This document shows positions 41,757-50,579 of a stretch of 64,000 nucleotides of DNA, piece by piece (position 1 is the first letter of the stretch; every line of letters starts with the position of its first letter). A program made the translations under genes and the position numbers. Source of the stretch: CAVVAY01 sp963746465 (lineage in GTDB: Bacteria > Actinomycetota > Actinomycetes > JACCUZ01). The stretch spans positions 1,149,856-1,213,855 of the forward strand of contig CAVVAY010000005.1 in NCBI GenBank assembly GCA_963746465.1, read 5' to 3'. The notes below the pieces were generated by a model. The model had not been told where the DNA came from, did not search any database, and saw nothing but the letters and a program-made list of their open reading frames with translations.

Positions 41757-43168
41757 GCACCACGACCACCACCAGCGTGACGGCCCAGGACGTCGTCGAG
41801 CGGGCCCTCGAGCTCTCCGGCACCGACGGCTGCGTGGCGCTCGCCGAGGAGTCCAGCGAGGCCAACCTGCGCTGGGCGGCGAACACCCTCACGACCAACG
41901 GAGTGATGCGCGGCCGGAAGCTGACGGTCATCGCCACCGTCGGCGGCTCCGAGGGCACCGCCACCGGCGTCGTGTCGCGGAGCAACGTCGGTCTGGAGCA
42001 GGTCGAGTCTCTGGTCCGGGCCGCCGAGGAGGCGGCCCGCACCGGTCGCTCGGCCGAGGACGCCCGGCCGCTGATCACCCCCGAGCAGGTGCCGTTGTCG
42101 GGGCAGGGCTGGGCGGACCCGCCTGGCGAGACGTCGATCGGCGTCTTCAGCGACCTCGCCTCGACGCTGGGCTCGGTGTTCCTCGACGCGCGGGCCGCCG
42201 GTCGCGAGCTGTTCGGCTTCGCCGAGCACCAGGTGCACACGACGTATCTCGGCAGCTCGACCGGTGTGCGGGTGCGGCACGCCCAGCCCACCGGCCGGAT
42301 CGAGGTCACCGGCAAGACCGCCGACTGGTCCCGCTCGTCGTGGGTCGGGCACAGCACCCGTGACTTCACCGACATCGACATGACCGCGGTCGACGCCGAG
42401 CTGACCCGTCGGCTCACCTGGGCCAAGCGTCGGGTGGACCTCGACGCCGGCCGGTACGAGACGCTGCTGCCGCCGAGCGCGGTGGCCGACCTGATGGCCT
42501 ACCTGTACTGGACGGCCGTCGCCCGCGACGCCAACGACGGCCGCACCGTGTTCAGCCGCCAGGGTGGCGGCACCCGGGTCGGCGAGCAGCTGGCGACCAA
42601 GCCGCTGCGCGTGTGGAGCGACCCGGGCGCCGAGGACATCGGGTGCGACCCGGTGGTGTTCGCGTCCTCGTCCGGGTCGTCGCAGTCCGTCTTCGACAAC
42701 GGCCTCCCGCTGGCCGAGACCGACTGGATCGCCGACGGCGTCCTCAAGGCCCTGATCCAGACCCGGCACTCGGCCGACCTGACCGGACTGCCGGTGACGC
42801 CGGGCGTCGACAACCTGCTGATGGGCTCCGCCGACGCGACCCGTGGCCTGGACGAGATGGTCGCCGACACCTCGCGCGGCCTGCTGCTCACCTGCCTCTG
42901 GTACATCCGCGAGGTCGACCCGCAGACCCTGCTGCTCACCGGGCTGACCCGGGACGGCGTGTACCTCGTCGAGGACGGCGAGGTGGTCGCCGAGGTCAAC
43001 AACTTCCGGTTCAACGAGAGCCCGGTCGACATGCTCGGCCGGCTCTCCGAGCTCGGCATCACCGAGCGCACCCTGGCCCGGGAGTTCGGCGACTACTTCA
43101 CCCGTACGTCGATGCCGGCCTGGCGCGTCCCCGACTTCAACATGTCCTCGGTATCGAAGGCGTCGTGA
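41753..43168 (+). CDS. tldE: TldE/PmbA family metallopeptidase subunit
   Basis: 471 residues. It is coupled to tldD (ATGA). It has the family fold (LRWAANTLTTNGVMRGRKL, FGFAEHQVHTTYLGSSTGVR) but lacks an HExxxH motif, as expected for the non-catalytic partner that helps form the active chamber. The C-terminus VEDGEVVAEVNNFRFNESPV is typical. Confidence 0.93.
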   Translation: MSTTTTTSVTAQDVVERALELSGTDGCVALAEESSEANLRWAANTLTTNGVMRGRKLTVIATVGGSEGTATGVVSRSNVGLEQVESLVRAAEEAARTGRSAEDARPLITPEQVPLSGQGWADPPGETSIGVFSDLASTLGSVFLDARAAGRELFGFAEHQVHTTYLGSSTGVRVRHAQPTGRIEVTGKTADWSRSSWVGHSTRDFTDIDMTAVDAELTRRLTWAKRRVDLDAGRYETLLPPSAVADLMAYLYWTAVARDANDGRTVFSRQGGGTRVGEQLATKPLRVWSDPGAEDIGCDPVVFASSSGSSQSVFDNGLPLAETDWIADGVLKALIQTRHSADLTGLPVTPGVDNLLMGSADATRGLDEMVADTSRGLLLTCLWYIREVDPQTLLLTGLTRDGVYLVEDGEVVAEVNNFRFNESPVDMLGRLSELGITERTLAREFGDYFTRTSMPAWRVPDFNMSSVSKAS

Positions 43169-43211
43169 ACCGCTCAGGATGCCGCCAGCCTCCGGGCAGT
43201 AGATTCAGCAG

Positions 43212-43406
43212 ATGCCTGAGGCAGTCGGGTGGTGGATCCGCGCTGGGGAGCCGTTGATCCTGCATCTGCCCGGCCCAGGCTGGGACCGGCACGACCAGCG
43301 CCGTGCACTCTGCGGCGTCGACTCGTTCGCCTGGCGGCACGTCAAGGACGACGCGGTCGGCACAGCGTGTCCCCGGTGCATCGAGGCGGCGCAGCCGGCC
43401 CCGTGA
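43212..43406 (+). CDS. Small Cys-containing protein, unknown function
   Basis: 64 residues. It starts MPEAVGWWIRAGEPLILHLPG and has Cys in RRALCGVDS and a C-P-R-C pair near the end (GTACPRCIEAA), which could bind zinc together with His residues. A TAGATT box (43200-43205) lies 6 nt before the ATG, in line with the leaderless genes around it. The similarity of its geometry to real genes supports it. Confidence 0.6.
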   Translation: MPEAVGWWIRAGEPLILHLPGPGWDRHDQRRALCGVDSFAWRHVKDDAVGTACPRCIEAAQPAP

Positions 43407-43489
43407 TCCGGGCTCGAGACGTCAGGCGTCGCGGTTGCTCATGGTGCGGTCCTCCAGGGACTCGACAGGTGACCTACTGTGAAGGAGTG

Positions 43490-43804
43490 ATGCGTCGCCC
43501 TGGCAGGCCCGGCCGCAGGTCTTCGCGCGAGCCGGTCTACCAGATCACCGGCGCACGGCGCGGGGTTCGGGACGACGTCAACTCCCGGACCCGGCGCTAC
43601 CTGATCTCGATGGGCGTCCGTACGGTCTGCTTCATCCTGGCCGTGGTCACCACCGGCTGGCTCCGCTGGGTGTTCATCGCGGCCGCGATCCTGCTGCCCT
43701 ACCTCTCCGTGGTGTTCGCCAACGGTGGCCGGGAGCGCATCGAGGAGATGCCGGAGACCGGCCTCGCGAGCGACCAGCGGGCGCTCGGCGGGACCAAGGG
43801 ATAA
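43490..43804 (+). CDS. DUF3099 family membrane protein
   Basis: 104 residues. GAAGGAG just before the ATG and a TACTGT box at 43475-43480. After a basic N-terminus (MRRPGRPGRRSSREPVYQIT) come RTRRYLISMGVRTVCFILAVV and WVFIAAAILLPYLSVVFANGG, two transmembrane helices characteristic of DUF3099. Function is unknown; the family is restricted to actinobacteria as far as I know. Confidence 0.92.
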   Translation: MRRPGRPGRRSSREPVYQITGARRGVRDDVNSRTRRYLISMGVRTVCFILAVVTTGWLRWVFIAAAILLPYLSVVFANGGRERIEEMPETGLASDQRALGGTKG

Positions 43805-43835
43805 CCCCTGTCGTGACACCGATCCGTGCAATACT

Positions 43836-43936
43836 CGGTCCTGAGCGTCTCAGCACGGGCTTCCTTCAGGCTGCCCGGGCTGGCGGCGCAGTGAGCGCGA
43901 TGCCGGGCGGCTCCCCCCGTGGCTGCCCGGCATCGC
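43836..43936 (+). ncRNA. Structured intergenic RNA candidate with six-C loop (6C-RNA-like) or terminator
   Basis: Three hairpins follow the DUF3099 stop: CTGAG-CGT-CTCAG (43841-43853), CGGGC/GCCCG (43856-43860 with 43873-43877), and a 12-bp stem GCGATGCCGGGC (43897-43908) with GCCCGGCATCGC (43925-43936). The last loop holds CCCCCC (43913-43918). C-rich hairpin loops are the mark of actinobacterial 6C RNA, but I find only one such loop, not two. A simple terminator for DUF3099 is possible, although no U-tract follows. Confidence 0.4.
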
Positions 43937-43970
43937 CCCTCTTCGGAGCTCTCAGCCCCCGGGGCCGACC

Positions 43971-44195
43971 GTGACCAACGAGACGACGTCGCCGGTCTGC
44001 TCCGCGAAGGGCTGCCGGGCCGCCGCGACCTGGGTGCTCGCGTGGAACAACCCGAAGCTGCACGCCGCGGACCGGCGGAAGACCTGGACGGCGTGCGACA
44101 CGCACCGGGAGAGCCTCTCCGGCTTCCTCGAGACCCGCGGCTTCCTGCGCCAGACCGTGCCGTACGCCGAGTGGCCGGCCGGGCCCGGCGACTGA
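43971..44195 (+). CDS. Small conserved actinobacterial Cys protein
   Basis: 74 residues from a GTG. The motif C-x4-C-x3-A in SPVCSAKGCRAAATWVLAW, then KTWTACDTHRESLSGFL, gives three Cys and a His, as in a small zinc-binding fold. Homologues are common in actinobacteria, sometimes misnamed acetone carboxylase. The real function is unknown. Its stop and the convergent moaA stop sit inside the dyad CTGAC-N5-GTCAG (44192-44206). Confidence 0.72.
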   Translation: MTNETTSPVCSAKGCRAAATWVLAWNNPKLHAADRRKTWTACDTHRESLSGFLETRGFLRQTVPYAEWPAGPGD

Positions 44196-44202
44196 CGGTC
44201 GG

Positions 44203-45189
44203 TCAGCCGCCGATCGCGGACATCGGCCGCGCCGGCTGCAGGAAGCCGGGGTCGTCGATGCCGTGCCCGGGCAGCTTCGCCAGCAGGGACGCCGTCATCC
44301 GGGCCGCGAGCTCGTCGTCCGAGGCGCCGGCCCGCATCGCCGCGCGCAGGTCGGACTCCTCGCGGGCGAACAGGCAGTTGCGCAGCTGGCCGTCGGCGGT
44401 CAGCCGGACCCGGTCGCAGGCGCCGCAGAACGGCCGGGTGACCGAGCCGATGACGCCGACCCGGCCCGGGCCGCCGTCGACGACCCACTCCTCGGCCGGC
44501 GCGCTGCCGCGCTCGTCGCCGGCGACCGGGCTGAGGGCGAACGCCTCTCCCAGCATCGCCAGGATCTCGTCGGCGGTGACCATGGTGGCGCGGTCCCAGC
44601 CGTGCTGGGCGTCCAGCGGCATCTGCTCGATGAACCGCAGGTGGTAGCCCTCGCCGAGCGCCCAGCGCAGCAGCGGCACGGCCTCGTCGTCGTTGACCCC
44701 GCGCAGCAGGACGGTGTTGACCTTCACCGGGGTGAGGCCGGCGTCGGCCGCCGCCGCGAGCCCGGCGAGCACGTCGGCCAGCCGGTCGCGGCGCGCGATC
44801 GTGACGAACCGCTCCCGGTCCAGGGTGTCGAGGGAGACGTTGACGCGGTCCAGGCCGGCAGCGGCGAGCGCCGGGGCGACCTTCGCCAGGCCGATGCCGT
44901 TGGTGGTCACCGACATCCGCGGCCGCGGGGTCAGGGCGCCGACCCGCTCGACCAGCGAGACCAGCCCACGCCGGAGCAGCGGCTCCCCGCCGGTGAACCG
45001 CACCTCGGTGACGCCCAGCGAGACGGCGATGCCGACCAGCCTGACCAGCTCGTCGTCGGTCAGCAGCTCGGGCCCCGGGAGCCACTCCAGGCCCTCAGGT
45101 GGCATGCAGTAGGAGCACCGCAGGTTGCACTTGTCGGTCAGCGAGACCCGCAGGTCGGTCGCGACGCGGCCAAAGGTGTCTACCAGCAC
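44203..45189 (-). CDS. moaA: GTP 3',8-cyclase MoaA (molybdenum cofactor synthesis)
   Basis: 328 residues from a GTG. The radical-SAM cluster Cys21/Cys25/Cys28 is in DKCNLRCSYCMPPEGL, followed by RFTGGEPLLRRG, SLDTLDRERF, the second cluster CGACDRVRLTADGQLRNCLF, and the essential C-terminal Gly-Gly (MSAIGG). It converts GTP to 3',8-cyclo-7,8-dihydro-GTP. A TAGGGT box (45196-45201, minus) lies 6 nt upstream, so there is no room for a leader riboswitch. No other moa gene is in the window. Confidence 0.97.
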   Translation of the reverse strand: MLVDTFGRVATDLRVSLTDKCNLRCSYCMPPEGLEWLPGPELLTDDELVRLVGIAVSLGVTEVRFTGGEPLLRRGLVSLVERVGALTPRPRMSVTTNGIGLAKVAPALAAAGLDRVNVSLDTLDRERFVTIARRDRLADVLAGLAAAADAGLTPVKVNTVLLRGVNDDEAVPLLRWALGEGYHLRFIEQMPLDAQHGWDRATMVTADEILAMLGEAFALSPVAGDERGSAPAEEWVVDGGPGRVGVIGSVTRPFCGACDRVRLTADGQLRNCLFAREESDLRAAMRAGASDDELAARMTASLLAKLPGHGIDDPGFLQPARPMSAIGG

Positions 45190-45195
45190 GGCACC

Positions 45196-45232
45196 ACCCT
45201 ACGTCGCACGGCCGACAGGCGGCAGTTACCGT
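45196..45232. promoter_or_regulatory. Divergent leaderless promoters of moaA and SURF1
   Basis: TAGGGT on minus (45196-45201) is 6 nt from the moaA GTG, and TACCGT on plus (45227-45232) is 6 nt from the SURF1 GTG at 45239. The intergenic gap is 49 bp. Confidence 0.5.
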
Positions 45233-45238
45233 CGAACG

Positions 45239-46016
45239 GTGTACCGCTTCCTGCTGACCCGGCGATGGCTCGGTCTGCTCGCGGTCGCCCTGCTCGTCGC
45301 CGCCACCTGCGCGCTGCTCGGCCGTTGGCAGGTGCACCGGCTGGAGGCGCGGCACGCCGACAACCACGTGATCACGCGCAACGCCTCGGCCCGTCCGGTC
45401 CCGGCTGCCGAGCTGCTCGGCGTCGGCCGCGGACCGGCCGAGGACCGGCAGTACGCCCGGGTCCGGGTGACCGGGAGCTACGACACCTCCCACCGGCTGC
45501 TGGTGCGCAACCGGCCGCACGACGGTCAGGTGGGCTACTACGTCGTCCTGCCGCTGGTCACGACCGACGGCCCGGCGCTGCTCGTCAACCGGGGCTGGGT
45601 GCCCGCAGGCGAGTCCGCGACCGAGGTACCCGACGTACCGGCACCGCCGCCCGGCGAGGTCACCGTGGTCGGCCGGGTCCGGCCCAGTGAGTCGGCGGCC
45701 GACCCGGGGCGGCACCCCGCCACCCGGCCAGGTGACTCGCATCGACGTCCCGCTGATCGCACGGGACCTCCCCTACGACGTCTACGGCGGGTACGCCGAC
45801 CTGGTGCGCGAGCAGCCTGCGCCACGGCGGGCACCGGCGGCCATCGAGGCACCGCGGACCAGCGAGGGACCGCACCTGGCGTACGCGTTCCAGTGGTTCC
45901 TGTTCGCCTGCCTCGCTCTCGGCGGCTACGTCGTGCTGGCCCGCCGGGAGGCCGCCGACCGCCGGGCAACGGCCACCGGAGACACCGTGTCGGTACCGGT
46001 CCGGATCGCGGGGTAA
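45239..46016 (+). CDS. SURF1 family cytochrome oxidase biogenesis protein (one frameshift)
   Basis: The N-terminal helix (RRWLGLLAVALLVAATCALLG, then RWQVHRLEARH) and central LVTTDGPALLVNRGWVPAG read in one frame to about 45705. TPPPGQVTRIDVPLIARDLPY and the C-terminal helix YAFQWFLFACLALGGYVVLA continue one base on. One extra base within CCCGGGG explains the break. The restored protein of about 258 residues has the two-helix SURF1 plan. It would help assemble cytochrome c oxidase. Confidence 0.87.
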
Positions 46017-46026
46017 GGGCCGCGCC

Positions 46027-47838
46027 ATGGCGTCACGGATCGAGGACTACGCGCTGATCTCCGACCGGCTTGCCGCGGGGCTGGTGGGCAAGGACGGATC
46101 GATCGACTGGCTGTGCTTCCCGCGGTTCGACTCGGAAGCGGTGTTCGCGGCCCTGCTCGGCACCGAGGACAACGGCCAGTGGCGCATCGCGCCGCGTTCC
46201 GGCGGCACCTGCTCGAGCCGTCGCTACCGCGGCGACACGATGGTGCTGGAGACGGAGTGGTCCGGACCGGAGGGCACCGTCCGGGTCATCGACTTCATGC
46301 CCGAGCGTGACGACGCCCCCGACGTCGTCCGCATCGTCGAGGGCGTCTCGGGACAGGTCGACATGCGCAGCGAGCTGCGGCTGCGGTTCGGCTACGGCGA
46401 CGTCATGCCCTGGGTTCGCCACCTCGACGGCATGCTCGCGGCCGTCGCCGGACCGGACGCGGTGTGGCTGGCGTCCGACGTCGCCCACCACGGCCGGGAC
46501 TTCGCGTCGCACGCCGACTTCACCGTTGAGGCCGGCCAGCGCGTGTCCTTCGTGCTCACCTGGAACCCGTCGTACCAGCACCGCCCGGAACCGGTCGACC
46601 CGCTGCAGGCGCTGGCGGACACCGAGCGGTTCTGGCAGTCATGGTCCGACCGGTGCTCCTACGACGGTCCCTACCGGGAGGCCGTCCTGCGGTCGCTGCT
46701 CACCCTCAAGGCGCTGACCTACGCCCCGACCGGCGGCATCGTCGCGGCCGTGACGACCTCGCTGCCGGAGGAGATCGGCGGCGCGCGCAACTGGGACTAC
46801 CGCTACTGCTGGCTGCGCGACGCGGCGTTCACCCTGCAGGCGTTTGTGAAGACCGGCTACACCGAGGAGGCGGCCGCGTGGCGGGAGTGGCTGCTGCGGG
46901 CGATCGCCGGCAGCCCGGACCGGCTGCAGATCCTCTACGGGGTCGCCGGCGAGCGCCACGTCCCGGAGCGCGAGCTGACGTGGCTCCCGGGTACGAGGGA
47001 TCCTCGCCGGTCCGGATCGGCAACGGCGCGGTCGACCAGCTCCAGCTCGACGTGTACGGCGAGGTGATGGACACGCTGTGGCTGGCCCGGCGCTACGACC
47101 TCGACCCCGACGAGGACGCCTGGCGGATGCAGCGCGGCCTGATGAACTGGCTGGAGAGCAACTGGCAGCGAGCCGGACGAGGGACTCTGGGAGGTCCGCG
47201 GACCGCGCCGGCACTTCACCCACTCGAAGGTGCTGGCGTGGGTGGCCGCCGACCGGGCGTTCCGTACCGTGGCGCACGCCGGGTTCGACGGGCCGCTCGA
47301 CCGCTACCGCGCACTCGCCGCGGAGATCCACGCGGACGTGTGCGCCAAGGGGTACGACGCCGACCGGCAGACGTTCACCCAGTCCTACGGGTCCCGGGCC
47401 CTGGATGCCTCGGTGCTGCTCATCCCGCAGGTCGGCTTCCTGCCGCCGGAGGACGAGCGGGTGCGCGGCACGCTGCGGGCGGTGATGGCCGACCTGGCCA
47501 CCGACGGCATGGTCCGCCGGTACGACACCGACCACACCGACGACGGCGTGCCCGGGGACGAGGGCGCGTTCCTCGCCTGCAGCTTCTGGCTGGCCGACGC
47601 GCTGGTGCTGGACGGCCAGGTGGACGCCGGACGGCAACGGTTCGAGCGGCTGCTGTCGCTGCGCAACGACGTCGGGCTGCTCGCCGAGGAGTACGACGTC
47701 GCGGCCGGCCGGCAGCTGGGCAACACCCCGCAGGCCTACAGCCACCTCGCGCTGGTGAACTCCGCGCTCAACCTGGCCACTATCCCCCAGCCGGGTGAGC
47801 AGGCGCCGGCCGAGCAACGCGCGTCCGACGACGCCTGA
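46027..47838 (+). CDS. Glycoside hydrolase family 15 protein (two frameshifts)
   Basis: Glucoamylase/trehalase-like (alpha/alpha)6 barrel enzyme. MASRIEDYALISDRLAAGLV and GGARNWDYRYCWLRDAAFTL read from 46027. The frame shifts near 46990 (one base missing), giving SSPVRIGNGAVDQLQLDVYG. It shifts back near 47169 (one base extra), giving RHFTHSKVLAWVAADRAF through to the end. The restored length is about 603 residues, normal for actinobacterial GH15. Start follows SURF1 by 10 bp. It would hydrolyse alpha-glucosides or trehalose in the cytoplasm. Confidence 0.87.
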
Positions 47839-47864
47839 CGCGCGTCTCCGAGTGCGGACCACGG

Positions 47865-48806
47865 CTAGCGCAGGGCCGGCTGCCGGAGCGTCAGGGTGCC
47901 GGCGGCCGTGTCGAGGTCGGCCTCGAGCCCCAGCGGCACGGTGAGCTGCGGGACGGCGTGACCGAACGGCAGCCCGGAGGCCAACGGCACGCCGAGCGGT
48001 GCGAGACGCTCGACGACGGTCTCCAACGCTCCCGGGCCGCAGTCGGTCCAGGAGCCGAGGACGATGCCGGCGACGCCGTCGAACCAGCCGGTCCGCAGCA
48101 GCTGGGTGAGCATCGAGTCGATCCGGTACGCCGGCTCGGCGATGTCCTCGAGCACCGCGATGCCACCTCGTGCCGGCCGGTGCTCCGGGGTGCCCACGGT
48201 GTTCGCGAGCAGCGCCAGCGTCCCGCCCACCAGCACCCCGCCGGCCCGGCCCGGCACCTCGCAGCGCAGACCGCCGTCGGCGAGCACCCGCACGCTCTGC
48301 GGCGCGAACAGGGTCGCGCGCAGCGACTCGGCTGACGCCTGGTCGGCCTCGGCGGCGGAGTCCGCACCGGCGAAGGCGACGGTCGCTGCCATCGGGCCGA
48401 ACAGGGTGGCCAGGCCGAGCCGGTTGGCCACCGCCTGGTGCAGCACGGTCACGTCGCTGAAGCCGACCAGCACCCGCGGCCCGGCCGCCTGCATCGCTGC
48501 CCAGTCGAGCAGGTCGACGATGCGGGCGGCGCCCGAGCCGCCGCGGGCGCAGATGACGGCCCGCACCGCCGGGTCGCACCAGGCGCGCTGCAGGTCGTCG
48601 GCGCGCTGCTCGTCGCTGCCCGCGAGGTGCCGGTGTCGTTCCCTGGCGTGCCGGCCGACGACGACCTCGAGGCCCCAGGACTGCAGGGCCGCGACGCCGC
48701 GGTCCAGCCGCTCGGGCACCAGGGTCCCGCTCGGGGCGACCACGGCGACCCGGTCCCCGGCGGTGAGCCGGCGAGCCCGGTCCAGCGGCCGCAGGGGCTC
48801 GGTCAT
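47865..48806 (-). CDS. LD-carboxypeptidase family (S66, MccF-like) protein
   Basis: 313 residues. It starts with LTAGDRVAVVAPSG, then RGGSGAARIVDLLDW. The Ser nucleophile is in VGFSDVTVLHQA, the Glu in VLEDIAEPAYRIDSML, and the His in GLPFGHAVPQLTVPLG. Family members cut L,D bonds in peptidoglycan tetrapeptides or inactivate microcin C-like peptides. No signal peptide, so a recycling role inside the cell is likely. Its ATG overlaps the sirtuin stop (ATGA). Confidence 0.9.
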   Translation of the reverse strand: MTEPLRPLDRARRLTAGDRVAVVAPSGTLVPERLDRGVAALQSWGLEVVVGRHARERHRHLAGSDEQRADDLQRAWCDPAVRAVICARGGSGAARIVDLLDWAAMQAAGPRVLVGFSDVTVLHQAVANRLGLATLFGPMAATVAFAGADSAAEADQASAESLRATLFAPQSVRVLADGGLRCEVPGRAGGVLVGGTLALLANTVGTPEHRPARGGIAVLEDIAEPAYRIDSMLTQLLRTGWFDGVAGIVLGSWTDCGPGALETVVERLAPLGVPLASGLPFGHAVPQLTVPLGLEADLDTAAGTLTLRQPALR

Positions 48807-49567
48807 GCGGCCAACGGAGCGACCAGCCGGGGCAGCACCTGGCCGATCGGCTCGCGCAGGGTGGCCGACGCCAGCACGTCGTACGGCGTGGGGTCGCGGT
48901 TGACGATCACCAGGCGTGCGCCCGCCCGGGCCGCGACCTCGACCAGCCCGGCCGCCGGCTGCACCGTGAGAGTGCTGCCCACGGCCAGCAGCAGGTCGCA
49001 GTCGCGCGCCGCGGCCAGGCTCCGCTCCAGGACGTCGGGCTTGAGCGACTGACCGAAGGAGATGGTCGCCGCCTTCTGGATGCCGCCGCACACCTCGCAG
49101 TGCGGGTCCGGGTCCCCGGCCTCGACCCGGTCGAGGTTCTCGCGCATCGTCGTCGACCGGCCGCACTGCAGGCACTCCACGGCGTACAGCGTGCCGTGGA
49201 TCTCCAGCACCCGGTCCGGGTCGTGCCCGGCCCGCAGGTGCAGACCGTCGATGTTCTGGGTCACGACGGCGCGCAGCCGGCCGGACCGCTCCAGGTCGAC
49301 CAGTGCGAGGTGGCCGGCGTTCGGCTCGGCCCGCCAGGCGGGGTGGTCGCGCCGGCCCTGCCAGGAGCGGCGTCGGATCTCCGGGTCGAGCAGGTAGTTC
49401 TGCAGGGTGAACAGTGCAGCGGCAGACGGGTCCTTGGTCCACACGCCCTGCGGCCCGCGGAAGTCCGGGATCCCCGACTCGGTGGAGATGCCGGCTCCGC
49501 TCAGGACCGTGATACGCGGACCCTCAACAGCCGCGACCCACTCCGCGACCTCGGCAACGCCTGACAT
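48803..49567 (-). CDS. Sir2 family NAD-dependent protein deacylase
   Basis: 254 residues. The NAD site is VLSGAGISTESGIPDFRGP. Next come TQNIDGLHLRAG, the catalytic His in VLEIHGTLY, a four-Cys zinc module (VECLQCGRS and HCEVCGG), and VGSTLTVQPAAGL. It removes acyl groups from protein lysines. A TAGCGT box (49575-49580, minus) is 7 nt before the ATG. A 19-codon upstream extension is not supported. It is translationally coupled to the LD-carboxypeptidase. Confidence 0.94.
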   Translation of the reverse strand: MSGVAEVAEWVAAVEGPRITVLSGAGISTESGIPDFRGPQGVWTKDPSAAALFTLQNYLLDPEIRRRSWQGRRDHPAWRAEPNAGHLALVDLERSGRLRAVVTQNIDGLHLRAGHDPDRVLEIHGTLYAVECLQCGRSTTMRENLDRVEAGDPDPHCEVCGGIQKAATISFGQSLKPDVLERSLAAARDCDLLLAVGSTLTVQPAAGLVEVAARAGARLVIVNRDPTPYDVLASATLREPIGQVLPRLVAPLAA

Positions 49568-49579
49568 GTCATCAACGCT

Positions 49580-49896
49580 ATGCGACCCGTGATCCCCACG
49601 CTCTCGCCACGCTCGCCGTCGCACTCCCCGCGTCCGCGGGCGAGATCACCGGCACGGGCAAGCCGTCCCAAGGTGCGGCCCACGCCCACAGCATCTGTGC
49701 GTTCTCCGGTCTGGAGGACGGCGACGGTGCCGGATTCCCCGGCCCCGGCGGAGCGCCGCCGCAGAACTGGGGGCACAGCAAGGCGGCGTTCGGCGCCACC
49801 CCGGCCGAGCGCAAGGCCTCCGGCTTCGCGCCCGGCGACTCCTGCAACGGTCACAGCGGCTTCCTGGTCAACCCGCCCCCAGGCGGCGAAGGCTAG
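49580..49896 (+). CDS. Small secreted Cys protein, unknown function (one frameshift in the signal peptide)
   Basis: ATG 49580 reads MRPVIPTL, and after a missing base near 49602 the frame gives LATLAVALPASA, a normal signal peptide, then a mature part with HSICAFSGLEDGDG, PPQNWGHSKAAF and SCNGHSGFLVNPPP up to TAG 49894. Two Cys could form a disulphide. The mature portion resembles short exported actinobacterial proteins of unknown role. The restored length is about 105 residues. Its TAG shares a CTAG with the convergent hydrolase stop. Confidence 0.6.
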
Positions 49897-50561
49897 GTCC
49901 CTGAGGGCTCCGGCACCTCGACCACCAGCTCCCCGCCGAGCCGGGCGCCGCCGGCGAGCAGCAGGTCGTCACCGCTCCAGAAGCTGCCCGGGTCGTACCA
50001 GCTCGGGCGACGGCCGCCGGGCAGCAGGCCCATCGCCTCGTAGCTCAGCGCCACGACCTCCGCGCAGTAGGCCGTCTCGAGGGCGACGTCCCGGGCATGA
50101 CCCACCTTCGGCAGCCGTCCGCCGAGCCAGCGGCCGGCGAGCCGGGCGGTCGACGGGAACGGCGTGCCGTCCAGCCGGGCGATGGTGCGCAGCAGGGCGT
50201 CCTCCATCTCCGGGGTCACCGGCTGCTCCAGCTGGCGAAGCCAGGCCTGCTGGCCGTAGCGGTGCGCCCAGACCCGCACGGCGTCGGCGAGGTCGTGCAG
50301 CTGGACGCCGCGCTGGTGGTTGCCGGTCCAGACGTCGGGCAGCGACCGGCCGAGCTCGGCGTGCCACATCAGCGGCGGGAGGTCCTCGATGACGACCGCC
50401 ATGCCGACGTGGTTGACCGGGCTGTTGGTGCCCACCTGGATGGCCCGGTCGGCGGCACCGCGGCCGCGGAACAGCCACAGGTCGCCGGTCCGCGTCAGGT
50501 CGACCGCCGCCTCGAACGACAGCCGGGTCCCCGCACTGCTGGCACCCCGTCCCGTCGGCAC
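49893..50561 (-). CDS. YiiX/YebB-like NlpC/P60-type cysteine hydrolase
   Basis: 222 residues from a GTG. A permuted papain fold: TGDLWLFRGRG at the start, His in SPVNHVGMAVVIEDL (the conserved H-V-G-M), and catalytic Cys late in the chain in ETAYCAEVVALSYEAMGLL. Cytoplasmic, with no signal peptide. Such enzymes act on amide or ester bonds of lipids or peptides; the substrate is unknown. A TAGGCT box lies 7 nt before the start, overlapping the divergent promoter of the 57-residue gene. Confidence 0.83.
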   Translation of the reverse strand: MPTGRGASSAGTRLSFEAAVDLTRTGDLWLFRGRGAADRAIQVGTNSPVNHVGMAVVIEDLPPLMWHAELGRSLPDVWTGNHQRGVQLHDLADAVRVWAHRYGQQAWLRQLEQPVTPEMEDALLRTIARLDGTPFPSTARLAGRWLGGRLPKVGHARDVALETAYCAEVVALSYEAMGLLPGGRRPSWYDPGSFWSGDDLLLAGGARLGGELVVEVPEPSGT

Positions 50562-50567
50562 GCTGCG

Positions 50568-50574
50568 TAGCCTA
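50568..50574. promoter_or_regulatory. Fully overlapping back-to-back -10 boxes
   Basis: TAGCCT on plus (50568-50573) is 6 nt before ATG 50580. TAGGCT on minus (50569-50574) is 7 nt before GTG 50561. The two divergent genes share the same seven bases and start codons only 18 bp apart. Confidence 0.5.
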
Positions 50575-50579
50575 GGCAG

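Noticed and set aside
45181..45240. Molybdenum cofactor riboswitch before moaA
   Set aside because: The -10 box lies 6 nt from the moaA start, so there is no leader RNA.
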